Assembly: GCF_000961885.1 (NCBI RefSeq)
Contig: NZ_JZKH01000036.1
Span: 1 to 64,000, forward strand
Source of the DNA: Streptomyces rubellomurinus
GTDB taxonomy: Bacteria > Actinomycetota > Actinomycetes > Streptomycetales > Streptomycetaceae
Direction of reading: 5' to 3'
DNA: 64,000 nucleotides
A model generated the notes under the pieces. The model ran no database searches and was not told where the DNA came from. It worked only from the letters and a program-made list of their open reading frames with translations. The position numbers and the translations under genes are program-made. Positions within the stretch are counted from its first letter, which is position 1. Each line of letters begins with the position of its first letter. Of the stretch, positions 41,281 to 49,468 are shown in pieces.

Positions 41281-43806
41281 TCAGGCGGCCAGTTGCGGGT
41301 CCTCCTCGCTGTCGCGGGTCGGGGCCGGGCCGGACGGCCCCACCTGTTCGACCGAGGCCGTCTGCTGGTCGGGGCCGGCGGTGGCGGGTGCCCCGGTGTG
41401 CGCTCCGGCGCGCGGCTCCGGACGAGCTCCCGCGTCCGCCCCCGCGCGGGTCTCCGTACCGGTCTCGGTGCGGGCCTCGGTGCGGGCCTCGGTGCGGGCC
41501 TCGGTGCGGGCCTCGGTGCGGGCGTCGGTGCGGGCCTCGACCGGGCTGAACGTCCCGGCGGCGCGGTCGAGCACGTACGCCTGCGCCGTAGCGAAGTCGA
41601 AGTACATCCCGACCAGCCGCAGGCTGCCCTCCTCGACCCGGCGCTCGACCGCCGGATTCGTCATCAGCTGGTCCAACTGCTGCACGACGTTGGTGATGCA
41701 GAGCTGCTCCACGAGGTCCACCACCGGCCGGTCGGAGAACTCGGCGGGGGCTCGGCGGAGCCGGTCCAGCGAGCCCCGGCCGTTGCGCAGCCAGCGGGTC
41801 AGCGGGCTGGGCGGCCCGGGGCGCTCGTGCACGCCGTCCAGCAGGGCCTTCATCGCGCCGCAGCCGGAGTGGCCGCAGACCGTGATCGAGCGCACCTCCA
41901 GGGATTCGACGGCGTACTGCACCGCCGCCGCGACCGAGTCGTCGGCCGCGCCCGGTTCGAAGGGAGCGGGCACCAGGTTGCCGACGTTGCGGACGGTGAA
42001 CAGGTCGCCGGGGCCGCTGTTGGTGATCATGCTGGTGACCATCCGGGAGTCCGCACAGGTCAGGAAGAGCTGCGAGGGGGTCTGCCCTTCCCGGGCCAGC
42101 CGGGCGAGTTCGGGCCGGACCAGCGGGGCGGTGTGCTGTTGGAACACCCGGACGCCGTCCAGCAGCCGGCCGTGCGGGTCCTCCCGCTGCTCGATGCAGT
42201 GGTGGCCGACCCAGGGCGTCCAGGCCCGGCAGCGGTGCGGGCCGGGCGAACTGCCCGCCCGTACCGTGCCGTCCGGGTCGAGCACCTCGTCGGCCTGGCG
42301 CCGCGTCACCATCGAGACCCGGCCGCCAGCGCCCTGGTGTCCCGTCCGCCAGCTGTGCAGCGTCTCGTACGCGGCGTGGTCCAGGAAGGAGCCGTCGTGG
42401 ACCACGGTGACCTCGCTGCCGGCCGGGATGCCCGCCAGTGCCCGGCTCAGCCGCGGGACGGCGGCGAAGGTGAGCGGGCCGTGCGTCTGGACGGTGACCG
42501 ATCCGCCCGGCCCGGTCTCGACGTCCACATGGGCGCGGGTCAGTCGGTACAGGGCGAGCAGGACGGCGGTGCCGGCGCCGAGCGCGACGCCGCCCAGCAC
42601 GCCGAGGGCCACCACCCCGACCACGGTGATCAGGTACACCGGGAACTCGCGGTGCCGGTGCACGTTGCGGATGTGCGCGAAGCTCACCATCTGCAGCCCG
42701 ACGACCAGCACCAGCGCGGCCAGCGCGGCCAAGGGGATGCGGCGCAGCCCGCCGGTCAGCGCCAGCGCGGCGGTGAGCACCCAGACGCCGTGCAGCACCG
42801 CGGACCACCGGCTCTGCCCGCCGGCCCGCACGTTGGCGGTGCTGCGGACGGCGCCACCGGCGATCGGCAGTCCGCCGACCACTCCGCTGACGATGTTGGC
42901 GAGTCCCTGCCCGCGCAGCTCGCGGTCGAGGTCGCTGGTGCGGTGGGACATCCGGTCGACCGCGACGGCGGACAGCAGCGACTCCACGCTGGCCACGGCG
43001 GTGACGGTGAGCACGGCGGCGAGCACCCCGGACAGGGGGCCGTGCGGCAGTGCGGGCAGCAGCGCGTGCGGTTCCCAGGCGGGCAGCTGGATGTGGGCGA
43101 GCGGCAGGTCGAGCGCCAGGGTGAGCGCGGTCGCGGCGGCGACGGCGGCCAGCGGGCCCGGCACCCAGCCCATTCGGGCGCCCAACTCGCCGGCCCGACC
43201 GGGCAGTCGGCCGAGCCGGGGCCAGCCCAGCAGGACGGTCGCGGTCACCGTGCCGACCAGCATCGCGGGCGGGTGCGGACCGGCCAACTGCCCCGGCAGG
43301 GCGAGGACGTTGGCGATCGCGGAGCCCTGCGGGGAGCCTCCGAGGACGACGTGCAGTTGCGCGATGGCGATGGTGAACCCGACTCCGGCCAGCATGCCGT
43401 GCACGATGGCGGGTGAGACGGCGAGTGCCGTCCGCGCCACCCGTCTGACGCCGAGCAGGAGTTGGAGCAGCCCGGCGGCCAGCGTGACGGCGCAGGTGGC
43501 CCGCCAGCCGTACTGGGCGATCAGCCCGGCGGTGATCACGGTCAGCGCGGCGGACGGTCCGCTGACCTGGAGCGGCGTGCCGCCGGCCAGGCCGACCACG
43601 ATCCCGCCGACCGCCGCCGCGGCCAGGCCGGCGGTGAGCGGGGCGCCGGTGGCGAGGGCGATGCCGAGGGCGAACGGTACGGCGATCAGGGCGACGACCA
43701 GGGAGGCGGAGAGGTCCTGCGCCCAGCGGGCCCGGGGGCTGCCGCCCGGAGGCGCGTGGTCGGTGGTGTCGGAGGCGATGGGGGCACTGGAGATGTCGAG
43801 GGTCAT
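41281..43806 (-). CDS. SulP family anion transporter fused to beta-carbonic anhydrase
   Basis: An 841-residue fusion. Residues 25-420 are a SulP/SLC26 transporter with about 12 helices, including LIAVPFALGIALATGAP, GTPLQVSGPSAALTVI and SLLSAVAVDRMSHRTSDLDRELRGQGLANI. A STAS-like segment is at about 440-510 (GPLTFAAVPRLSRALAGIPAGSEVTVVHDGSFLD). A beta-carbonic anhydrase spans about 560-765, with zinc ligands in CADSRM and GHSGCGAMK. The tail has repeated ARTE units. Such fusions are thought to import bicarbonate while interconverting it with CO2. The ATG at 43806 has good context (GGGAAGACC). Confidence 0.94.
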   Translation of the reverse strand: MTLDISSAPIASDTTDHAPPGGSPRARWAQDLSASLVVALIAVPFALGIALATGAPLTAGLAAAAVGGIVVGLAGGTPLQVSGPSAALTVITAGLIAQYGWRATCAVTLAAGLLQLLLGVRRVARTALAVSPAIVHGMLAGVGFTIAIAQLHVVLGGSPQGSAIANVLALPGQLAGPHPPAMLVGTVTATVLLGWPRLGRLPGRAGELGARMGWVPGPLAAVAAATALTLALDLPLAHIQLPAWEPHALLPALPHGPLSGVLAAVLTVTAVASVESLLSAVAVDRMSHRTSDLDRELRGQGLANIVSGVVGGLPIAGGAVRSTANVRAGGQSRWSAVLHGVWVLTAALALTGGLRRIPLAALAALVLVVGLQMVSFAHIRNVHRHREFPVYLITVVGVVALGVLGGVALGAGTAVLLALYRLTRAHVDVETGPGGSVTVQTHGPLTFAAVPRLSRALAGIPAGSEVTVVHDGSFLDHAAYETLHSWRTGHQGAGGRVSMVTRRQADEVLDPDGTVRAGSSPGPHRCRAWTPWVGHHCIEQREDPHGRLLDGVRVFQQHTAPLVRPELARLAREGQTPSQLFLTCADSRMVTSMITNSGPGDLFTVRNVGNLVPAPFEPGAADDSVAAAVQYAVESLEVRSITVCGHSGCGAMKALLDGVHERPGPPSPLTRWLRNGRGSLDRLRRAPAEFSDRPVVDLVEQLCITNVVQQLDQLMTNPAVERRVEEGSLRLVGMYFDFATAQAYVLDRAAGTFSPVEARTDARTEARTEARTEARTEARTETGTETRAGADAGARPEPRAGAHTGAPATAGPDQQTASVEQVGPSGPAPTRDSEEDPQLAA
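41466..41537 (-). repeat. 12-bp in-frame tandem repeat in the SulP-CA gene
   Basis: Six copies of cggtgcgggcct (one variant, cggtgcgggcgt at 41514-41525) at 41466-41537 encode ARTE repeats in the C-terminal tail. Confidence 0.92.
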
Positions 43807-44247
43807 GGTCTTCCCGTCTGTCCGGTGAACGAACGCAGTCAGGTCCGGTGGTGAGTCCGGAGTCGGGCTCCGGGGCGGATCGGCTGTCGTGGGTCGCGAC
43901 GGTGTGGCGGGATGGCGTGGGCGCGGCGGGGAGTGCGGGTGTCACCGGCCGGCGTTGACCATCAGGGCCCGCCAGGGGCCTGGGCGAGGTGCGGGATGTC
44001 TCGCCGAGGACCGTCGGAACGGACCATCAAGACTCGGTAAACCGAGGGTAATGAAAGCTTTGCACAGCGTCGTTCGAGGAGGGAAGCGGAAAACCTTCGA
44101 TTCACCCCATTGGGTGGTGGTCGAACGGTCGGGAATCTGCTGGTGGCGGTGGGTGGAGGGGGCGTGGCACGGCGAACGGGCCGCGGCCCGCCCCGGAACG
44201 GAGGGGAGGCCGCGGCCCGTTCGAGCGGAGCCGGGGATTGGTGCGGG
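43807..44247. other. SulP upstream region and CooC-like gene terminator
   Basis: No gene is seen in these 441 bases. AT-rich patches run at 44030-44110. The acs-shared element tggtcgaacggtcg is at 44118-44131. A terminator for the CooC-like gene is at 44174-44222. Confidence 0.5.
44174..44222 (-). terminator. Terminator after the CooC-like gene
   Basis: gaacgggccgcggcc (44174-44188) pairs with 44208-44222 over 15 bp. The loop is 19 bases. Confidence 0.7.
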
Positions 44248-45252
44248 TCAGGCGGGCGCGCCCGCCGCGGCCGGCTGCCCGTCGCCCGCGAACTCGCCCA
44301 GCACGAAGGCCTCGTCGACCTGGGTCGCGAGGTCGATGCCGACCTTGGCGTTGGCCCAGCTCTCGGCGTTGCGGCGGTGGAAGAGCACCGCCTGCGCGGT
44401 GTAGCGGTGCGCGTCGCGCAGCGCGTACGCCGCCTCCGCCTCGACCCGCAGCCGCTCCAGCACCGCCCGGTTGCCGGGCTCCAGGCTCTTCAGCGGGGGC
44501 TCGGCCCCCTGCTCCAGGCGGCGCACCCAGTCGGACTGGCCGAAGGTGGTGAGCAGGTCGGCGCCGACCTCGCGACGCAGGAACGCCAGGTCGTCCGGGC
44601 CCTGCACCTTGTTGCCGATCACCCGCAGCTGCACCCCGAAGTCGCGGGCGTAGTCCTTGTACTGGCGGTAGACGGAGACGCCCTTGCGGGTCGGCTCGGC
44701 GACCAGGAAGGTCAGGTCGAAGCGGGTGAACAGGCCGGAGGCGAAGGAGTCGGAGCCCGCGGTCATGTCGGTGACCAGGTATTCGTCCGGGCCGTCGAGC
44801 AGGTGGTTGAGCAGCAGTTCCACCGCGCCGACCTTGGAGTGGTAGCAGGCCACCCCGAGGTCCTCCTCGGTGAACGCGCCGGTGGCCAGCAGGCGGACGG
44901 AGCCCTCGTCCAGCGCGATCGGCCGGGCGCACGCGGCGTAGACCGGGTTCTCCTCGACGATCCGCAGCAGGCGCGAACCGCGCCCGGGCGGCGTGGTTTT
45001 GATCATCTCGTCGGCCGAGCGGATCAGCGGGTTGCTGCCGCGCAGGTACTCCTTGATCTCCGGCAGGTGGCCGCCGAGCGGCGGCAGCTCGGCGGCCTGG
45101 GCGTCCGTCAGGCCGAGGGCGGGGCCCAGGTGCTGGTTGATGTCGGCGTCGACGGCGATGACCGGTCGGCCGGTGGCGGCCAGGTGGCGGATGAACAGTG
45201 CGGACAGTGTGGTCTTCCCGCTGCCGCCCTTGCCGACGAAGGCGATCTTCAT
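44248..45252 (-). CDS. CooC-like P-loop ATPase
   Basis: A 334-residue SIMIBI-class ATPase. It starts MKIAFVGKGGSGKTTLSALF with the deviant Walker A (KGGSGKT), then VIAVDADINQHLGPALGL (switch I DADxN). EYLVTDMTAGSDSFASGLFTRFDLTFLVAEPTRKG carries the signature of CooC-like proteins, and VIGNKVQGPDD gives the base-recognition Asn-Lys. CooC/MinD relatives insert metals into enzymes, but no nickel enzyme gene is nearby. A Fur/Zur-like dyad lies 80 bases upstream (45332-45350). The ATG at 45252 is well placed. Role: a nucleotide-driven maturation factor, by family inference. Confidence 0.85.
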   Translation of the reverse strand: MKIAFVGKGGSGKTTLSALFIRHLAATGRPVIAVDADINQHLGPALGLTDAQAAELPPLGGHLPEIKEYLRGSNPLIRSADEMIKTTPPGRGSRLLRIVEENPVYAACARPIALDEGSVRLLATGAFTEEDLGVACYHSKVGAVELLLNHLLDGPDEYLVTDMTAGSDSFASGLFTRFDLTFLVAEPTRKGVSVYRQYKDYARDFGVQLRVIGNKVQGPDDLAFLRREVGADLLTTFGQSDWVRRLEQGAEPPLKSLEPGNRAVLERLRVEAEAAYALRDAHRYTAQAVLFHRRNAESWANAKVGIDLATQVDEAFVLGEFAGDGQPAAAGAPA

Positions 45253-45331
45253 CTGGGACTCCGGCTCTCGCTCTGGGCCCCGCTCGGGGCCGCCTGCCCG
45301 GGAGCCGCGCGCGGCGGCGGCACCCCTAACT

Positions 45332-45350
45332 GGAAATCGTTATCGTCTCC
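45332..45350. promoter_or_regulatory. Fur/Zur-like dyad between CooC-like and Fic-like genes
   Basis: GGAAATCGTTATCGTCTCC (45332-45350) is an imperfect inverted repeat in an AT-rich patch. It matches the general look of Fur-family boxes (AAATCGTTATC). It lies between two divergent genes, so it could control both. Confidence 0.4.
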
Positions 45351-45458
45351 GATAGTGGCCATGCTAGCCGGGGTTTGGGCCTCCTCGGGGGAGGGAAGTG
45401 AGGATTGCCTCGAACGGGTGATGCGGGGTTGCTGTTCCGGGAGGGGCGGCCCGTTCAT

Positions 45459-45471
45459 TACTCTCGGGTAG
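45459..45471 (+). promoter_or_regulatory. Leaderless promoter of the Fic-like gene
   Basis: TACTCT at 45459-45464 ends seven bases before the GTG at 45472. Confidence 0.4.
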
Positions 45472-46368
45472 GTGAGCACTGGAACTGATCCCCTCGCCCC
45501 GCTGGCCCAGCTCCCCGGAGTTCCCGACGCGGTCGCCGAGGTGCGCAAGGCCGTCGACCGGCTCTACGGCCACCGCGTGATGCGCCGCCGCGCGGCCGAG
45601 GTCACGTCCGAATCCGCCCTGCGCGGCGCCCGCGCGTCAGCGGCCCTGGCCGGTGCCGACTGGCCGCTGGAGGAGGTCCGGCGCCGCAGCGACTTCGGCG
45701 CCGACGCCGAGGCCCGGACGATCGGCGCCGCCCTGCGGGTCGCCGCCGAGGCCGGTCAGCTGCTCAGCGTCTGGCGGCACTCGCCGCTCCAGGTGCTGGC
45801 CCGGCTGCACCTGCTCGCGGTCGGCGACGCCGATCCCGCGGCCGGGCGGCCGCGCCGGGCGGGGGAGGACGCCGAGGAGCTGTTCCCGCTGGACCTCCCG
45901 GCGGCGGAGACCGTCGAGTCCGTCGAGGTCGACCCGGCGGCGCCGGTGCCCGTCCTGCCGCCCGCCCCGGGCGCGGACGAGGTCGCCGCGCGGCTCGACC
46001 AGCTCTCCCGGCTGCTGGTGGCCCGCGCCGAGGGCCAGGGCGTGGGCACGCCGGCCCTGGTGGTGGCCGCGGTGGTGCACGGCGAACTGCTCGCGCTGCG
46101 CCCGTTCGGCAGCCACAACGGGGTGATCGCGCGGGCCGCCCAGCGGATCGTGCTGATCGCCGAGGGGCTCGACCCGAAGTCGATCTGCCCGGCCGAGGTC
46201 GGCCTGGCGGAGCTCGGCACCGACGCCTACCGGCGGGCCCTGGCCGGCTACCTGGCCGGCACGCCCGAGGGGATGGCGGCCTGGATCGGCCACTGCGGCA
46301 GCGCGCTGCGGCTCGGCGTGCGGGAGAGCACCGCGGTCTGCGAGGCGATGCAGCGCGGGATGGTCTGA
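45472..46368 (+). CDS. Fic-like protein with degenerate active-site motif
   Basis: A 298-residue, largely helical protein. The C-terminal half contains VVAAVVHGELLALRPFGSHNGVIARAAQRIVL, the place of the Fic motif HPFxxGNGR. Here the catalytic His is Arg210, the Gly before Asn is His, and the final Arg is Val, while Phe, Asn and Gly remain. The N-terminal SAALAG (56-61) matches the SxxxEG inhibitory helix position, with Ala in place of Glu. It may therefore lack AMPylation activity and need no inhibitor. In S. coelicolor the orthologue is, as I recall, vaguely annotated. It is divergent from the CooC-like gene. Confidence 0.75.
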   Translation: MSTGTDPLAPLAQLPGVPDAVAEVRKAVDRLYGHRVMRRRAAEVTSESALRGARASAALAGADWPLEEVRRRSDFGADAEARTIGAALRVAAEAGQLLSVWRHSPLQVLARLHLLAVGDADPAAGRPRRAGEDAEELFPLDLPAAETVESVEVDPAAPVPVLPPAPGADEVAARLDQLSRLLVARAEGQGVGTPALVVAAVVHGELLALRPFGSHNGVIARAAQRIVLIAEGLDPKSICPAEVGLAELGTDAYRRALAGYLAGTPEGMAAWIGHCGSALRLGVRESTAVCEAMQRGMV

Positions 46369-46728
46369 CCGGCCCCTCGGGGCCGCGGCCGCGCCCACGG
46401 AAATGCGGCGGCACCTGATCCTTCCGGGTGCCGCCGCTGGTGCAGATACCGGGTGACCAAGCATGCACCGGAAGTGCCGATCAGACGGGGATCTCCTGCC
46501 CGTTCGTCTGGTCCGGCGGCCCGACAGCGGGTCGGCTGCATGTGGGTGCTCGGCTATCTGTACACGCGGTCCGTGGGGCCTGAACTGCGTTGTCGGTTCG
46601 ACCTCTTCGGGTCCTGACCGGGTCTCGCGGGCCGTGCTTCATTTGTATCGCGTTTCGGGCGAAAGGGGAACCCGAAAAGTGAACTGTGCGGCGATTGCCC
46701 GTTTTGCCCGCCCTGTCGAGGGCGGACC
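46369..46728. other. Intergenic region between convergent Fic-like and HAD genes
   Basis: No gene is seen in these 360 bases. A hairpin is at 46405-46437. The part 46540-46710 has unusually low GC for the window (cgtttcgggcgaaagggg, gttttgcccg). It may hold a 3' UTR or small RNA, but nothing specific can be shown. Confidence 0.45.
46405..46437. terminator. Terminator after the Fic-like gene
   Basis: gcggcggcacc (46405-46415) pairs with 46427-46437 over 11 bp, with an 11-base loop. Confidence 0.7.
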
Positions 46729-47628
46729 TCAGGCGGACGGGCGGCGGCGCCGGGCCAGGTACCAGATCACCCCGGCGGTCGCGACGGCCGTCCCGACCGC
46801 CACCGCCGTCAGCACCGAAGGGCTGGGAGCGGAGAACTCCGGGAGCCGCCGCCGCAGTTCCACCGGGCGGTCGAAGACCAGCACCGGCCACTCCCGGGCC
46901 TGCGCCTCCTTGCGCAGCGCGCGGTCGGGGTTCACGGCGGACGGGTGGCCGACCGCCTCCAGCAGCGGCAGGTCGGTGGAGGAGTCGCTGTAGGCGTAGG
47001 ACTCGGTCAGGTCGTAGCCCTCGGACGCGGCCAACTCCCGGATGGCGGCCGCCTTGTTCTCGGCGTACGCGTAGTACTCGATCTCGCCGGTGTAGCAGCC
47101 GTTCTCGACCTTGAGCCGGGTGGCGATCACGTGGTCCGCGCCGAGCAGCGCGCCGATCGGCTCGACCACCTCGGAGCCCGAGCTGCTGACGATCACCACG
47201 TCCCGGCCGGCCGCGTGGTGCTGCTCGATCAGCGAGGCGGCCTCGTCGTAGATGATCGGATCGATCAGGTTGTGCAGGGTCTCGGCGACGATCTCGCGGA
47301 CCTGCTGGACGTTCCAGCCCCGGGTGAGCGAGGAGAGGTACTCGCGCATCCGCTCCATCTGGTCGTGGTCCGCGCCGCCGGCCAGGAAGACGAACTGGGC
47401 GTACGCGCTGCGCAGCACGGCCCGACGGTTGATCAGGCCGCCCTGGTAGAAGGGGCGGCTGAACGCGAGCGCGCTCGACTTGGCGATGATGGTCTTGTCG
47501 AGGTCGAAGAAGGCGGCCGTGCGAGAGCCGCCCGGCTTCGGGCGGACCGGCTGGCGGTGCTCCTCGGGCCCGGTGGTGTCGCCCGGGGACTCGTCGGCGT
47601 GATCGTCGGCGTTCTCGGTGGTGTCCAC
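46729..47628 (-). CDS. HAD-IB family phosphatase with C-terminal membrane helix
   Basis: A 299-residue HAD hydrolase of subfamily IB. AAFFDLDKTIIAKSS gives DxDxT, VVIVSSSGSEVVEPIG gives motif II Ser, and ESYAYSDSSTDLPLLEAVGHPSAVNPD gives motif IV. A C-terminal transmembrane helix (VLTAVAVGTAVATAGVIWYLARRRR) anchors it. It is related to SerB/CicA-type proteins, and the S. coelicolor orthologue is described as morphological-differentiation associated, as I recall. It lies beside the Tad-like operon. GTG 47628 is preferred: TATCCT is eight bases upstream, giving a leaderless start. A longer TTG start at 47655 is less likely. Confidence 0.9.
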   Translation of the reverse strand: MDTTENADDHADESPGDTTGPEEHRQPVRPKPGGSRTAAFFDLDKTIIAKSSALAFSRPFYQGGLINRRAVLRSAYAQFVFLAGGADHDQMERMREYLSSLTRGWNVQQVREIVAETLHNLIDPIIYDEAASLIEQHHAAGRDVVIVSSSGSEVVEPIGALLGADHVIATRLKVENGCYTGEIEYYAYAENKAAAIRELAASEGYDLTESYAYSDSSTDLPLLEAVGHPSAVNPDRALRKEAQAREWPVLVFDRPVELRRRLPEFSAPSPSVLTAVAVGTAVATAGVIWYLARRRRPSA

Positions 47629-47642
47629 GGGAACCGAGGATA
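47629..47642 (-). promoter_or_regulatory. Leaderless promoter of the HAD gene
   Basis: On the minus strand TATCCT (47642-47637) lies eight bases before the GTG at 47628. Confidence 0.45.
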
Positions 47643-47792
47643 GAGGGAGCCACAAAACAGCCCGCCATTCGGCGTACTCGCGGGCGTGCGGGTTTGTGTT
47701 TCTGGCCGCTCGGGTACACCATGGAAGTCACGGATCGTTCGCGACCGTGCTAACCCGGTCCGGCTCCTCCCCCCCGAGTCGGGCCGTGGATA

Positions 47793-47827
47793 GACGACCC
47801 CCGCTCTCCCCCCCGGCGGGGGTCGTC
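47793..47827. terminator. Hairpin in the HAD/Tad intergenic region
   Basis: gacgacccccgc (47793-47804) pairs with 47816-47827 over 12 bp. It lies upstream of both divergent genes, so it may be a regulatory structure and not an ordinary terminator. Confidence 0.45.
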
Positions 47828-48343
47828 GCACGTCCGGGGCCATTTTCAGGCCTTGAAGGGCACGGTGCCAGGCGGCGCTGCCGCTCGGTCGGCGGTGTAC
47901 AGGGGGTGTCGGCGGCCCGGTCGGTCGCCCGGATTTCGTCACTCTGCGTTGCCGTTCGCATGGATTGACCGCATGCCCGCCCGGCTGGTTCCGACCGGCG
48001 GTTCACCGCCTCCGCGCGTCTCGTCCGATGGTGCCCGAGGGATGTCCGGGGCCCGCGGGGTCGGGTCGGTATGGGGTGTCGGTTCATCTCCGTGATCCGC
48101 AATCGTCAATTCTTTGCCGATTAGCCCCCCGCCCGGGTGAACGCTTAGCCATTCGGCACATGAGTTATCCACAGGGAATCGGAACGCGACAGACGGAATC
48201 CGGATCTCCCCCCACCGTGGTCGTCGGCGGCGGTCGCCGGGCATGGCCTCACCCCTTCCTTGGAGGTCTGCCGGGCGGCCGTCCGCCGGAACCGTCCGAC
48301 GTGCGCCGCCGGCCCCTGGCCCGCGGCGCGGAGGGGAGCCACC

Positions 48344-49468
48344 ATGTCGACGCCGATCGCCGACCACGTCACCGCCGAGGGGCCCGGGAGCACCGGACCG
48401 CTCGTCGTCACCGAGGACGAGGCCCTGGCCGAGCACCTGCTGCGGCTGTGCGCCGCCGCGGGGGCCGAGCCCCGGCTGATCCGCGGCGCGCCGCCGACGC
48501 GCGAGCACTGGGACGCCGCCTCGCTGGTCCTGGTCGGGGACGACCAGGTCCAACGCTGCGCCGGGCTCGGCCGGCGGGCCGGCGTGCTGCTGCTCGGGCT
48601 GGACCTCGACGACCCCGGGGTCTGGGTCCGCGCCGTCCAACTCGGCGCCGAGCACGTGCTGTTCCTGCCCGACGCCGAGGCCTGGCTGCTCGACCGGATC
48701 GCCGACGCCGCCGAGGGCGCCGGTTCGCCGGCGGTCACCGTGGCCGTGCTCGGCGGCCGGGGCGGGGCCGGGGCATCCACCCTGGCCTGCGCCCTCGCGG
48801 TCACGGCCGCGCGGACCGGGCGGCGCACGATACTCATCGACGGCGATCCGCTGGGCGGCGGCCTCGACATCCTGCTCGGCGGCGAGACGGTCCGGGGGCT
48901 GCGCTGGCCCGACCTGGCCGGCTCCCGCGGGCGGGTCAGCGGGGCCGAGCTGGCCCGGGCGCTGCCGGCGCTCAAACGGCTCTCCGCGCTCTCCTGCCTG
49001 TCCTGGGACCGCGGCGACACGCTGACCGTGCCGCCGGAGGCCATGCGCAGCGTGCTGGCCGCCTCCCGGCGGCGCGGCGGGCTGGTGGTGGTCGACGTGC
49101 CCCGCCATCTCGACGCGGCCGCCGGGCAGGCGCTGGAGCAGTCCGACCTGGCGCTGCTGGTGGTGCCCGCCGAGCTGCGCGCGGTCGCGGCCGCCGACCG
49201 GGTGGCGGCGGCCGCCCGGATGCGGCTCGGCGACGTCCGGGCCGTGGTGCGGCGGGTGCGCATCTCCGGGCTCCCGGCGCGCCGGATCGCCCGGAGCCTG
49301 CGGCTGGAGCTGGTCGGGGAGTTGGAGCCCGAACCGGGCTTGGCCCAGGACGTCGACAAGGGCGTCCCGCCCGGGAGCCGGGAGACCGGCCCGCTCGCGC
49401 GCTTCTGCGCGACCTTCCTGAACGAAGTGCTGCCGCCGGTCCCGGCGGTCGGAGGAGGTGTGTACTGA
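48344..49468 (+). CDS. CpaE/TadZ-like ATPase (septum-site-determining family)
   Basis: A 374-residue protein. The N-terminal 130 residues are a receiver-like domain without the usual phosphorylation set. The ParA/MinD ATPase domain has VAVLGGRGGAGASTLACALAV (deviant Walker A), ILIDGDPLGGGLDILLGGE and VVVDVPRHLDAAAGQAL. This is the CpaE/TadZ protein of the actinobacterial 'helicase/secretion neighbourhood', thought to place the Tad apparatus at a pole or septum. Mycobacterial Ssd is a relative. ATG 48344 follows GGAGGGGAG. It starts an operon in which every junction overlaps or is very close (TGATG with the next gene). Confidence 0.92.
   Translation: MSTPIADHVTAEGPGSTGPLVVTEDEALAEHLLRLCAAAGAEPRLIRGAPPTREHWDAASLVLVGDDQVQRCAGLGRRAGVLLLGLDLDDPGVWVRAVQLGAEHVLFLPDAEAWLLDRIADAAEGAGSPAVTVAVLGGRGGAGASTLACALAVTAARTGRRTILIDGDPLGGGLDILLGGETVRGLRWPDLAGSRGRVSGAELARALPALKRLSALSCLSWDRGDTLTVPPEAMRSVLAASRRRGGLVVVDVPRHLDAAAGQALEQSDLALLVVPAELRAVAAADRVAAAARMRLGDVRAVVRRVRISGLPARRIARSLRLELVGELEPEPGLAQDVDKGVPPGSRETGPLARFCATFLNEVLPPVPAVGGGVY

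Larger units (their letters stand above)
47629..48343. other. 715-base divergent region upstream of the Tad-like operon
   Basis: No gene is supported. A 12-bp hairpin is at 47793-47827. The sequence 48085-48190 is AT-richer and has a perfect TTATCCACA DnaA-box consensus (48165-48173), plus GCCGATTA at 48116-48123. The latter resembles the -10 of WhiG-type promoters, but a matching -35 is absent. The operon ribosome site GGAGGGGAG is just before 48344. Confidence 0.5.

Noticed and set aside
41158-43828. Two long plus-strand frames antisense to the SulP-carbonic anhydrase gene
   Set aside because: No recognisable domains; the minus-strand fusion explains the sequence completely.
43889-44404. 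Plus-strand 171-residue frame upstream of the SulP gene
   Set aside because: No ribosome site or domain; it overlaps the CooC-like gene end and its terminator.
48097-48123. Possible WhiG-type promoter (GCCGATTA)
   Set aside because: The -10 matches at seven of eight bases, but there is no TAAA at the required 15-base spacing.
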